Shown here one piece after another: positions 44,111 through 52,370 of a stretch of DNA of 64,000 bases. A program made the translations under genes and the position numbers. This DNA comes from Evansella caseinilytica. GTDB lineage: Bacteria; Bacillota; Bacilli; Bacillales; Salisediminibacteriaceae. Positions within the stretch are counted from its first letter, which is position 1, and each line of letters opens with the position of its first letter. Location: the NCBI RefSeq assembly GCF_900107275.1, contig NZ_FNPI01000018.1:1-64000 (forward strand), read 5' to 3'. Below the pieces are notes generated by a model. That model saw only the letters and a program-made list of their open reading frames with translations, was not told where the DNA came from and did not search any database.

Positions 44111-44204
44111 AAGAATAATTAGCGAATTGCTCATGAAAGGGAGGTAATAGGATGTATTCTTATATTCCTTCCTTTTTGAAAAAAAATGAAGTGGGGGCAA
44201 AGAA

Positions 44205-45701
44205 ATGAAAAAAACAATTTTACTGTTAGCAATGTTGTTAGGGATGGTTGGTTTGTTGATCGCGTGCGGCGGGGAAGAAGCCGGAGAAGGTAAATCAGAA
44301 ACAACGGAAAATGAAGGAGGCACGGGTGACACAGGTGAAGTAGGCGAGAAATTAGATCCTGTGACACTGACATGGTACTTAATTGGGACGCCCCAACAAG
44401 ATCTTGAGCTAGTGATGGAAGAAGTGAACAAGTATACGGAAGAGAAAATCAATGCCACCATTGATCTGAGGTTGCTGGACTGGGGTGAATTTGATGAAAG
44501 AATGCAGGTGATTACCACTTCCGGAGAAAACTATGATATTGCGTTTACAAGTTCGTGGGCAAATAACTATGCTCTGAATGCCCGCCGAGGTGCATTTGCC
44601 GAATTGAATGAATTAATGGATCAATATGGTAAAGAAATGAAAGAGCTGATTGATCCTGCATTCTTAGAAGGAGCCCAAATTGACGGAAAACTGTATGCTG
44701 TTCCAACGAATAAAGAAGTAGGGCAGCAAGCTGTCCTTTCATTCAATCATGAATTAGTTGAAAAGCATGATCTCGATATTTCAACAGTGAACTCGTTAAC
44801 AGATTTAGAGCCGCTTCTGGCGGTCATTAAAGAAAAGGAAACAGATGTAACACCGATTGCGACATTTGATGCATACCTTCCTTTTGACTCTATTCTTCAG
44901 GAGGAAATGCCCTTCGCTTTCAGATTAGACGGGAATACAGATGAAGTGGTTAATAAATATGAAGAAGAAGTGACGATGGAAACACTGAAAGTCATGCACG
45001 ATTACTATAAAAAAGGGTACATTCGTCCAGATGCTGCAACAAGCACAGATTCATGGCCGCTGGAAACACCAAACTGGTTTGTACGTAAAGAGCTTTATCA
45101 GCCGTATGCAGAATCTGTTTGGTCCAGGTCAGCAGGATATGAGATTGTAACCCGGCCGCTTCATGAGCCTTATGTATTTAATAACTCAGTGACCGGTTCT
45201 ATGCAAGCGATTTCAACCACGTCGCAGAACCCGGAGCGGGCTATGATGTTCTTGAACTTGTTAAACACTGATCCTTATTTAAGAAACTTGATCGATAAAG
45301 GGATCGAAGGTGTTCACTACGAGGAAAACGCGGATGGATCCATCACTGACTTACCTGTGCGTGTTGAAAGATATAATATGCCAAGCTTTGCTATTGGAAA
45401 TCAGCTCATTCTTAAATTATATGAAGACGACCCAGCAGATAAATGGGAAGCTTTCGAAGAGTTTAATGAAAAATCGATTCCATCTCCTGCATTAGGGTTC
45501 TACTTCGACTCCAACCCTGTTCGAACAGAAATTGCAGCGATAAGCAACGTGACGAGTGAATTTTCACCAGCGTTGTTAAAAGGTGCGGTTGACCCAGAGG
45601 AGTTCATTCCAGAATTCAATAAAAAGCTCTATGAAGCGGGAATGCAAGATGTGCTGGATGAAATACAACGTCAGTATGATGAATGGAAGGAAAATCAATA
45701 A
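44205..45701 (+). CDS. LplA-type sugar-binding lipoprotein
   Basis: A 498-residue binding protein of the LplA/YtcQ family. The signal MKKTILLLAMLLGMVGLLIA leads to Cys21 (lipobox LIAC), followed by a Glu/Gly-rich linker. Sequence blocks DPVTLTWYLIGTPQQDLELV and YDIAFTSSWANNYALNARRG are typical of the family. It is the receptor for the LplB/LplC permeases; the neighbouring enzymes suggest alpha-manno-oligosaccharide. A strong hairpin follows. Confidence 0.9.
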   Translation: MKKTILLLAMLLGMVGLLIACGGEEAGEGKSETTENEGGTGDTGEVGEKLDPVTLTWYLIGTPQQDLELVMEEVNKYTEEKINATIDLRLLDWGEFDERMQVITTSGENYDIAFTSSWANNYALNARRGAFAELNELMDQYGKEMKELIDPAFLEGAQIDGKLYAVPTNKEVGQQAVLSFNHELVEKHDLDISTVNSLTDLEPLLAVIKEKETDVTPIATFDAYLPFDSILQEEMPFAFRLDGNTDEVVNKYEEEVTMETLKVMHDYYKKGYIRPDAATSTDSWPLETPNWFVRKELYQPYAESVWSRSAGYEIVTRPLHEPYVFNNSVTGSMQAISTTSQNPERAMMFLNLLNTDPYLRNLIDKGIEGVHYEENADGSITDLPVRVERYNMPSFAIGNQLILKLYEDDPADKWEAFEEFNEKSIPSPALGFYFDSNPVRTEIAAISNVTSEFSPALLKGAVDPEEFIPEFNKKLYEAGMQDVLDEIQRQYDEWKENQ

Positions 45702-45774
45702 CTCGCAATTAGTTGATAATTCATGATGAATGAGACAGTTCGCAGCTTCTCGGTGAAGTGTGGCTCATTGCTTC

Positions 45775-45818
45775 GGGGGTGTCTCAAAAGGGTATTTTTT
45801 CCCTTTTGAGACACCCCC
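45775..45818 (+). terminator. Strong GGGGGTGTCTC hairpin
   Basis: GGGGGTGTCTCAAAAGGG (45775-45792) pairs over 18 bases with 45801-45818, loop TATTTTTT, followed by TTCTTT. It is the same outer hairpin as at 4287-4326 and is preceded by GGCTCATTGCTTC as in the dispersed repeat. It should terminate the importer operon. Confidence 0.8.
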
Positions 45819-45831
45819 TTCTTTCGTTCTG

Positions 45832-46016
45832 TTGCAAAAATGCAAAAAAAAATCAACATAAAATAGTCATAATTTTTTTGGAGATTTGCTTGTATGGGTG
45901 AAAGGCGAGAATGACAAGGAAAGAAAAAGACCGGCTTTTTCCGAGGGGACAGTTGCTCATTCTCCTTTCCTGCTAAAAACCTTCTCTTTCTCTGCGTTGT
46001 TGCAAAAAAACAACAA
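45832..46016. promoter_or_regulatory. Inverted repeats that may be enhancer sites
   Basis: TTGCAAAAATGCAA (45832-45845) is a perfect inverted repeat, and TTGTTG...CAACAA (45997-46016) a second one. They lie 160-350 bases before the CoA-transferase gene, the distance used by sigma-54 activators, and a sigma-54 activator gene closes that gene group. Confidence 0.4.
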
Positions 46017-46089
46017 ATTTAAAGGGGGAACTCTCGCCCTTGTTGCTGCATTGACCAGGTAAGACTTATTTTTTATAGTTTAGTTATGA

Positions 46090-46161
46090 ATTTCACAAGC
46101 TAGTTTGTCCTGCTAAGTTTTTGCAACTATTTTTTTAAACTAATTTGTGAATTGTTTCACA
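46090..46161. promoter_or_regulatory. Promoter-proximal TTCACAAA inverted repeats
   Basis: TTCACAAGCTAGTTT (46092-46106) and AAACTAATTTGTGAA form a 15-base inverted repeat with two mismatches; TTTGTGAA...TTCACAAA (46144-46163) follows. CCTGCTAAGTTTTTGCAA between them has TTGC at the -12 place of a sigma-54 promoter but TG, not GG, at -24, so promoter class is unsure. Confidence 0.4.
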
Positions 46162-46179
46162 AAAAAGGAGTGAATTAAG

Positions 46180-47781
46180 ATGTCTAAAGTCATTTCTGCA
46201 AAAATAGCTGCTGAGCTGATTAAAGATGGAGATACAGTCGCAGCGAGCGGATTTGGGTTAGCTTGCTGGGCAGAAGAAATGGGGATCTCCATTGAAGAAA
46301 GATTTCTGCAAACAGGTCATCCGCAAAATTTAACCGTTATGCATTCCAGTGCCGTCGGTAATCGTCGTGACAAAGGAATGAGCCATTTGGGGCATGACGG
46401 ATTAATCAAACGCTGGATAGGTGGCATTGCCATCGCATCCCCCGGGATGGCGAAATTAATTGAAGAGGACAAATGTGAAGCCTATAACCTGCCTCAGGGA
46501 GTCATTACACAGCTTTACCGTGAAATTGCTGCCAAAAGACCAGGGGTTATAACAAAAGTGGGGATGGGGACTTTCGTTGATCCACGGGTGGAAGGCGGAA
46601 AAATGTCACCTTCCACAAAAGAGGATATTGTCAAAGTGATTAACCTTGACGGTGAAGAATGGCTTTTCTATAAGTCCTTCCCTATCCATGTCGGCTTAAT
46701 TCGTGGAACGGTTTCTGATGAAAAAGGCAACCTAACCCTTGAAAAAGAGGGACTTCATATGGAAGTGCTGCCGATAGCCCAAGCGGTTCGTAACTCTGGA
46801 GGAATCGTGATTGCTCAAGTGGAAACGGTAGCAAAAAACGGCACATTGAATCCTAAAGATATTAAAGTCCCGGGAATTTTAGTCGATTACATTGTTGTTG
46901 CCAAACCGGAAAATCACTATCAAACAGAAAATACCCAATATCATCCTGCCTTTTCCGGCCATGTCAAAGTGCCGGTGAAATCGATTGATGCTCTACCATT
47001 GGATGAACGGAAAATAATTGCTCGACGATCCGCTGCTGAGCTTGCGCCAAACACGGTGCTCAACCTTGGGGTCGGCATCCCGGCCGACGTTGGCACTATT
47101 GCAGCAGAAGAGGGAATAAGCGATCAGCTTATCCTGACCACGGAAGCAGGGTCAATTGGCGGCGTTCCAGCGGGGTTGAAGGACTTCGGCCATGCTTACA
47201 ACTCTGAGGCAATTGTCGATCACGATTCACAATTTGATTTTTATGACGGAGGCGGCATTGATTTATCTGTCCTGGGCTTGGCTCAAACAGACGAATTCGG
47301 CAACGTCAACGTTAGTAAGTTTGGGACTCGTGTGGCGGGCTGTGGGGGCTTTATCAATATTTCGCAATCTGCAAAAAAACTGGTGTTTGCCGGCACGTTT
47401 ACTGCCGGGGGCTTAAAGGTTCAGGTAGCGAATGGAAAGCTGAACATTATACAAGAAGGAAAAGCGAAAAAATTCCTTAAAAAAGTACAACAAATCACTT
47501 TCAGCGGAGCATATGCGGCAAACATTGACCAGTCCGTTGTGTACGTCACGGAACGGGCTGTGTTTGAATTGATCAATGGTCGTGTGGTTCTGACGGAAAT
47601 CGCGCCTGGTGTGGACTTGCAAACACAAGTTCTTGATCAAATGGAATTTACTCCTGTTGTTTCATCAACCCTTAAGGAAATGGATCCAGCGATGTTCCAG
47701 GAAACCTGGGGTAAGTTGAAATCAATTACAGCTGTGAAAAATGAAAAGTTAGTGAGCAATGAAGTAGTAAGCCAGGCATGA
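46180..47781 (+). CDS. Acyl-CoA:carboxylate CoA-transferase, family I
   Basis: A 533-residue fused alpha/beta CoA-transferase of the YdiF/propionate CoA-transferase type. The catalytic Glu322 is in LTTEAGSIGG, after GVGIPADV. It moves CoA from acetyl-CoA or similar to a short organic acid in the cytoplasm. AAAGGAG is before the ATG. It is first in a group with an OFA-type carrier and a FabK-like flavoprotein, suggesting uptake, activation and reduction or oxidation of one organic acid. The acid is not known. Confidence 0.88.
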   Translation: MSKVISAKIAAELIKDGDTVAASGFGLACWAEEMGISIEERFLQTGHPQNLTVMHSSAVGNRRDKGMSHLGHDGLIKRWIGGIAIASPGMAKLIEEDKCEAYNLPQGVITQLYREIAAKRPGVITKVGMGTFVDPRVEGGKMSPSTKEDIVKVINLDGEEWLFYKSFPIHVGLIRGTVSDEKGNLTLEKEGLHMEVLPIAQAVRNSGGIVIAQVETVAKNGTLNPKDIKVPGILVDYIVVAKPENHYQTENTQYHPAFSGHVKVPVKSIDALPLDERKIIARRSAAELAPNTVLNLGVGIPADVGTIAAEEGISDQLILTTEAGSIGGVPAGLKDFGHAYNSEAIVDHDSQFDFYDGGGIDLSVLGLAQTDEFGNVNVSKFGTRVAGCGGFINISQSAKKLVFAGTFTAGGLKVQVANGKLNIIQEGKAKKFLKKVQQITFSGAYAANIDQSVVYVTERAVFELINGRVVLTEIAPGVDLQTQVLDQMEFTPVVSSTLKEMDPAMFQETWGKLKSITAVKNEKLVSNEVVSQA

Positions 47782-47812
47782 AAGTTTTTACAAATAATAG
47801 ATAGAGAGGGAC

Positions 47813-49054
47813 ATGAACATGAACGTTGAGCTTAAGCGCTGGAGAATTTTAGTTGCGTCAACGCTGATTAATATTTGCGTCGGAGCCGTTTACGCGTTTA
47901 GTATCTTTGCCTTGCCGCTGGCAAAAGTGTTCCACGCCACAATGCCGGAGATCATGATGGCCTTTACGATTAATGCGGCCATCTCCCCGATTCCGATGAT
48001 TTTGGGAGGGAAGTTAGTCGATAAAGGCGGGGCAAAAACCGCGATTTTTCTTGGCGGGTCCTTGTTTGGCATTGGATTTATTTTGTCCGGGCTGGCAACA
48101 GCACCATGGATGCTTTATATAACATACGGTTTACTTGCCGGTATTGGCCAGGGAATTGTCTATTCTTCCACAATTGGTAATTCTGTAAAGCTGTTTCCAG
48201 ATAAACGGGGCTTGGCTGCGGGGATTGTCACTGCGGGTTATGGCGGCGGTACTATCGTCATTGCTCCGATTGCCAATGCATTCATCGCCGACAAAGGAGT
48301 TCAACCAACATTAATTATTTTAGGAATTGCTTTTTTAGTCATTATTTTAAGCTGTGGTCTACTAGTGAAAGCTTGCCCGGTTGGGTACGTACCAAAAGGC
48401 TGGACACCGCCGGCAGCAACGGTTAAACAAGGCGGAGGCATCAACGTTCCGTGGAATGAAATGATTAAAAAGCCATTGTTTTACGTGATTGCCTGCATGT
48501 TTTTAATCGGTGCGCTTTCCGGAATGATGGTCACTTCCAACGCCTCTGTCATCGGACAAACGATGTTTGGTTTATCTGCCGCAACAGCAGCCCTCTATGT
48601 TAGTTTATATTCTCTCAGCAACTGTCTCGGAAGGGTATTCTGGGGTGCTGTTTCCGACAGAATCGGCCGGACAAAGTGCTTGATGGCAATCTACCTGGTG
48701 ATTGCCGTGATGATGTTAATCATTGCGTTATCAACATCGGTTGCCGGATTTGCCGTCGCCATCGTCGGAATTGGCTTATGTTTCGGTGGTACGATGGGGA
48801 TCTTCCCATCGATTGTAGGTGAAAAATTTGGGATGAAATTTTACGGTGTGAACTACGGTGTTACGTTTATCGGCTATTCAGGCGCGGCTTTCTTTGGTCC
48901 GAGAATTGCAAATAGTGTCGCGGCTGCGAATGATGGTATGTTTACCGGGGCGTTTTACATTGCGTTGGTGATATCGCTCGTTGGTTTTGCCTTAACATTT
49001 ATTTATAAAGCGATGGAAAGTAAAACAACAATAACGCCTGCAAAGGTTGCATAA
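47813..49054 (+). CDS. OFA-family MFS transporter
   Basis: A 413-residue, twelve-segment major-facilitator protein of the oxalate:formate antiporter group. Characteristic blocks are GAVYAFSIFALPL, GKLVDKGGAKTAIFLGGSLF and SDRIGRTKCLMAIYLV. Related carriers move small carboxylates such as lactate, oxalate or formate. It starts about 30 bases after the CoA-transferase and likely supplies its substrate. Confidence 0.88.
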   Translation: MNMNVELKRWRILVASTLINICVGAVYAFSIFALPLAKVFHATMPEIMMAFTINAAISPIPMILGGKLVDKGGAKTAIFLGGSLFGIGFILSGLATAPWMLYITYGLLAGIGQGIVYSSTIGNSVKLFPDKRGLAAGIVTAGYGGGTIVIAPIANAFIADKGVQPTLIILGIAFLVIILSCGLLVKACPVGYVPKGWTPPAATVKQGGGINVPWNEMIKKPLFYVIACMFLIGALSGMMVTSNASVIGQTMFGLSAATAALYVSLYSLSNCLGRVFWGAVSDRIGRTKCLMAIYLVIAVMMLIIALSTSVAGFAVAIVGIGLCFGGTMGIFPSIVGEKFGMKFYGVNYGVTFIGYSGAAFFGPRIANSVAAANDGMFTGAFYIALVISLVGFALTFIYKAMESKTTITPAKVA

Positions 49055-49079
49055 CAGGAAAATTTGAGGAGGAATTACT

Positions 49080-50042
49080 ATGGGTATTACAAAATTGCTG
49101 GGAATTAAATATCCAATTTTTCAAGGAGGGATGGCGCAAATTGCACTTTCTCCACTAGTTGGGGCAGTTTCCAATGCGGGCGGGTTAGGCACAATTGGCT
49201 CTGGCGGGTTTACTGCCGATCGTCTGAGAGAGGAAATCCGTAAAACGAAAGCAATAACGGACAAGCCATTTGCTGTTAATTTAATGTTAATGATGAACAA
49301 TATTCCAGAGTTAATCCAAGTTGTGATTGAAGAAGGCGTCAAAATTGTCACCACGGGTGCAGGAACGCCGGCTCCATATATGCCAATTTTTAAAGAGCAT
49401 GGTATTAAAGTCATTCCGGTTGTGCCATCTGTGAAACTGGCAAAGAAAATGGAAGCATTGGGTGTTGACGCAATCGTTGCCGAAGGTACAGAATCAGGCG
49501 GACATGTGGGAGAAACGACCACGATGGCGCTGCTTCCGCAAGTAACCAGTGCAGTTTCCATTCCTGTCGTCGCAGCCGGCGGTATCGCCGACGGCCGGGG
49601 GATTGCTGCAGCATTCGCCTTGGGAGCGCAAGGGGTTCAATTGGGGACTCGTTTCTTGACAACCGATGAATGCCCAACGCATATCAACTTTAAAAAGGCA
49701 GTGATTGAAGCGGATGATACAAGTACAACGGTTACGGGCCGCAGTGTCGGTGCCCCGGTACGAAGTATTAAAAACAGCATGATTGCAGAGTATTTAAAAC
49801 TGGAAAGAGAAAAGGCTTCCCGTGACAAATTGGAAGAACTGGCTTTGGGGTCTTTGCGCAGAGCCGTGTTTGATGGTGATACGGATCGAGGCTCCGTTAT
49901 GGCTGGGCAGATTTCCGGATTGTGTAAGGAGATAACTACTGTAGAAAAAATGATTACATCTATGTTTACGGAAGCTCAGGAAGTGTTAAACCGTCTCGGA
50001 AATGTTACTCTTGTGGAAGAAAAAGAATCCGTATTGGAATAA
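49080..50042 (+). CDS. FabK-like FMN-dependent enoyl reductase / nitronate monooxygenase family
   Basis: A 320-residue TIM-barrel flavoprotein. GIKYPIFQGGMAQIA, AGTESGGHVGE-like EGTESGGHVGETTTM and PVVAAGGIADGRGIAAAFAL are typical of the FabK/NPD group. GAGGAGG precedes the ATG. FabK reduces enoyl-ACP with NADH; relatives oxidise alkyl nitronates. The setting behind a CoA-transferase and a carboxylate carrier suggests an enoyl-CoA rather than fatty-acid synthesis. Confidence 0.85.
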   Translation: MGITKLLGIKYPIFQGGMAQIALSPLVGAVSNAGGLGTIGSGGFTADRLREEIRKTKAITDKPFAVNLMLMMNNIPELIQVVIEEGVKIVTTGAGTPAPYMPIFKEHGIKVIPVVPSVKLAKKMEALGVDAIVAEGTESGGHVGETTTMALLPQVTSAVSIPVVAAGGIADGRGIAAAFALGAQGVQLGTRFLTTDECPTHINFKKAVIEADDTSTTVTGRSVGAPVRSIKNSMIAEYLKLEREKASRDKLEELALGSLRRAVFDGDTDRGSVMAGQISGLCKEITTVEKMITSMFTEAQEVLNRLGNVTLVEEKESVLE

Positions 50043-50050
50043 GCATGATG

Positions 50051-50090
50051 AAGCCAAACAGAATGATGATCCACTCTGTTTGGCTTTTTC
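50051..50090 (+). terminator. Terminator after the FabK-like gene
   Basis: AAGCCAAACAGA pairs with TCTGTTTGGCTT over 12 bases and is followed by TTTC. It separates the operon from the activator gene. Confidence 0.85.
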
Positions 50091-50110
50091 TTCAAATTAT
50101 CGTTTTATGG

Positions 50111-50152
50111 AGCGTGTACAAAAAGATAAAAACTGATCTTTTTGTACAAACA
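50111..50152 (-). repeat. Half copy of the dispersed repeat (hairpin I only), R6
   Basis: GTGTACAAAAAGAT and its complement ATCTTTTTGTACA enclose an 8-base loop. The GTAC core replaces GTTC of most copies, and the opposite arm changes with it (GTAC in place of GAAC). Hairpin II is missing. Confidence 0.7.
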
Positions 50153-50225
50153 TTTATCATTCTTCTCACTTAGAACCGAGTTTATTATATTATAGAGTAA
50201 AACAAACCGAAGGAATGTTTCGACA

Positions 50226-51596
50226 ATGAAAAACGGATCAAGTAAAGCATTGATGAATAATCATATTAATGACCTGCCGGCTACTTTGTTTGTCACCGAT
50301 CCCGAGGGGAATATTTTAATGTCAAACGAATTTACAGCGTTAACAATCGGAATGCCCCTTGACGAGTTAATTAAGGCAAACGTTCAGGATTTGGTAAAGG
50401 CAGGTTACTATAACTATTCCATCACAATGGAGGCCATTCAGACAAAGCAAAGAGTGACCAAGACGATTAAAACCAATCAGGGATTTAATGTCTTATCTAC
50501 CGCCATTCCAATATTTAAAAATACAGGAGAAGTCCAACTCGTCGTTACCAAGTCTAACCAGTATAAAGGAAAGCTCACTATTAATGATAGAACCTATAAT
50601 TTTCTTTACCCGGCTGAAAATAAAAAAGAGGTAATTTTTATTGGCGAAAACTTTCGAATTGTTGCCGAGAGTTTGGCGATGAAACAAATTATTAAGGTCT
50701 GTAACCAAATTGCTACGTATGATACGAAAGTATTAATTTATGGTGAATCAGGAACCGGCAAAGAAGTAATTGCAAGGTATATACACCAAAAAAGCAAACG
50801 CTGTCACAGTCCGTTTGTATCCATTAACTGTGCCTCCATTCAGCCTTCGCTGTTTGAATACGAATTGTTCGGTTATGAAAAAGGGGCTTTTGAAGGGGCC
50901 GTCGAAGCGAAAAAAGGGCTCTTGGAGGCCGCAAATGGCGGCACGCTGTTTTTGGATGAAATTGCGGAACTGCCAATGGACATGCAGGCGAAGTTTTTGC
51001 ATGTGATTGAAAATAATGAAATGAGAAGAGTGGGAGCCATCAGCAATAAACCCTTGAATTGCCGGATTATCGCGGCAACGAATAGAGAATTATGGAAGAT
51101 GGTAAAAAAGGGGATGTTTCGCGAGGATTTATATTACCGAATTAACGTCATCCCAATTCATATCCCGCCGCTGCGAAACAGAAAATTAGATCTGGTTGGG
51201 CTTGTTTCCTGCTTCATTGCTGAGTTCAATCAAAAATATGATAAAAAATTTGTCCTTAGCGCCGATGATTTCCAAAAGATTTTATGGCAAGAATGGCCTG
51301 GAAATGCAAGAGAGCTGCGAAATTATATTGAAAGACTAGTTGTCACCGAACATGACTCCATAACCAACCAATCAAAGGAAACGATTACGGATTGGTTTAC
51401 TATCGACCACTTTATTAAAAGCAATATAGAAAATCGCTGGAAATTGAAAGATTTTACAGCAATAGCAGAGGGCAGATACATCCAGCATCTTCTGGACGCT
51501 TGCGACGGCAACGTTACCGAAGCGGCTAAAAAGTTGGGGGTCGACCGATCGGTTGTTTATCGGAAATTGAAGAAAATAGATACTATCCACCTTTAG
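50226..51596 (+). CDS. Sigma-54-dependent activator with PAS domain and GAFEGA loop
   Basis: A 456-residue enhancer-binding protein. An N-terminal PAS-like domain (LPATLFVTDPEGNILMSNEF) is followed by an AAA+ core with Walker A GESGTGKE (from about residue 173) and Walker B GGTLFLDEI, and a Fis-type HTH (NVTEAAKKLGVDRSVVYRKL). The loop that touches sigma-54 reads GAFEGA (220-225) instead of GAFTGA, an unusual acidic change. It likely controls the CoA-transferase group upstream. A remnant of an IS21 gene lies directly behind its stop. Confidence 0.9.
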   Translation: MKNGSSKALMNNHINDLPATLFVTDPEGNILMSNEFTALTIGMPLDELIKANVQDLVKAGYYNYSITMEAIQTKQRVTKTIKTNQGFNVLSTAIPIFKNTGEVQLVVTKSNQYKGKLTINDRTYNFLYPAENKKEVIFIGENFRIVAESLAMKQIIKVCNQIATYDTKVLIYGESGTGKEVIARYIHQKSKRCHSPFVSINCASIQPSLFEYELFGYEKGAFEGAVEAKKGLLEAANGGTLFLDEIAELPMDMQAKFLHVIENNEMRRVGAISNKPLNCRIIAATNRELWKMVKKGMFREDLYYRINVIPIHIPPLRNRKLDLVGLVSCFIAEFNQKYDKKFVLSADDFQKILWQEWPGNARELRNYIERLVVTEHDSITNQSKETITDWFTIDHFIKSNIENRWKLKDFTAIAEGRYIQHLLDACDGNVTEAAKKLGVDRSVVYRKLKKIDTIHL

Positions 51597-51599
51597 AGA

Positions 51600-51744
51600 A
51601 TGTAAAAGACTTTTCTAAACTTTCCCCATCTGGGTATGTCTTAACAGTTCTCCAATTACGACCAGTTTTTCTTGCAATTTCATTTTTTGATAAGTCCTCT
51701 TCCCTTAAATGTTTGATATAATCAACTTCAGGCATTGCTAGCAT
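51600..51744 (-). pseudogene. IS21-family istA N-terminal remnant
   Basis: From ATG 51744 the minus strand reads MLAMPEVDYIKHLREEDLSK and NEIARKTGRNWRTVKTYPDG, the HTH start of an IS21 transposase, and then loses similarity against the activator's 3' end. Catalytic part and istB are absent. Confidence 0.75.
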
Positions 51745-51913
51745 CTTTCATGTCCTCCCGCTGTTGTATCGCTCAATCACTACAGTAGGAGATATTTGGA
51801 GGCTGGCAAAGCTTTTTTTATTTAGAGTTATCGATTAAAATCATCCTAAATTACTTTAATCATTTGTAAAAACGCGTGGATATCACACCACACCCCGCAA
51901 ATAAAAAAATAGC

Positions 51914-51952
51914 GTGGCACTCCCTCTTATTGGGGGAAATGCCACTTTTTAT
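51914..51952 (+). terminator. Hairpin with T tail
   Basis: GTGGCA...TGCCAC (51914-51919 / 51940-51945) with an inner TCCC/GGGG pairing is followed by TTTTTATT. It may end the activator transcript. In the rest of 51745-52370 no gene was found; 52026-52075 weakly resembles 5121-5170 (CTCCTTCC...TTAACCAGC...CCTTTGGAATA). Confidence 0.6.
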
Positions 51953-52370
51953 TGCTCATTCAGATGACAAGACGCGCAACATTTAGACGAAATACTACTT
52001 CATCATTTACCGCCGTGCTGCTATCTCCTTCCCCGTTAACCAGCTGCTAGTCCCTTTGGAATATCTTTCATCACCTCGATTTTCCAGAAAAAATCTGAGG
52101 CCGCTGCTGGTCAATTGCTTTTCTGTCATGAAGAAATACCTAACAATATATTACAATGATATCCATTGTTGCTGTTGGTTGGCCAGCACCCAGTTTGTTG
52201 ATTTACGCCTGAAAAATGTTAGGAAAAGCGATATCGAGAACAGTCCCTTTACTTCCTAGGACAATTTTATAGTTTGAAAAAATATGTAACAATGTCAAAT
52301 GATAATGTTGTATTATCATTATTGAGGACTTTTGTCGCAGTAGTTTGTAATCATTATTGGGAGGTACAAG

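Noticed and set aside
46090-46135. A definite sigma-54 promoter
   Set aside because: TTGC fits -12, but the -24 GG is absent; kept only as a weak possibility.
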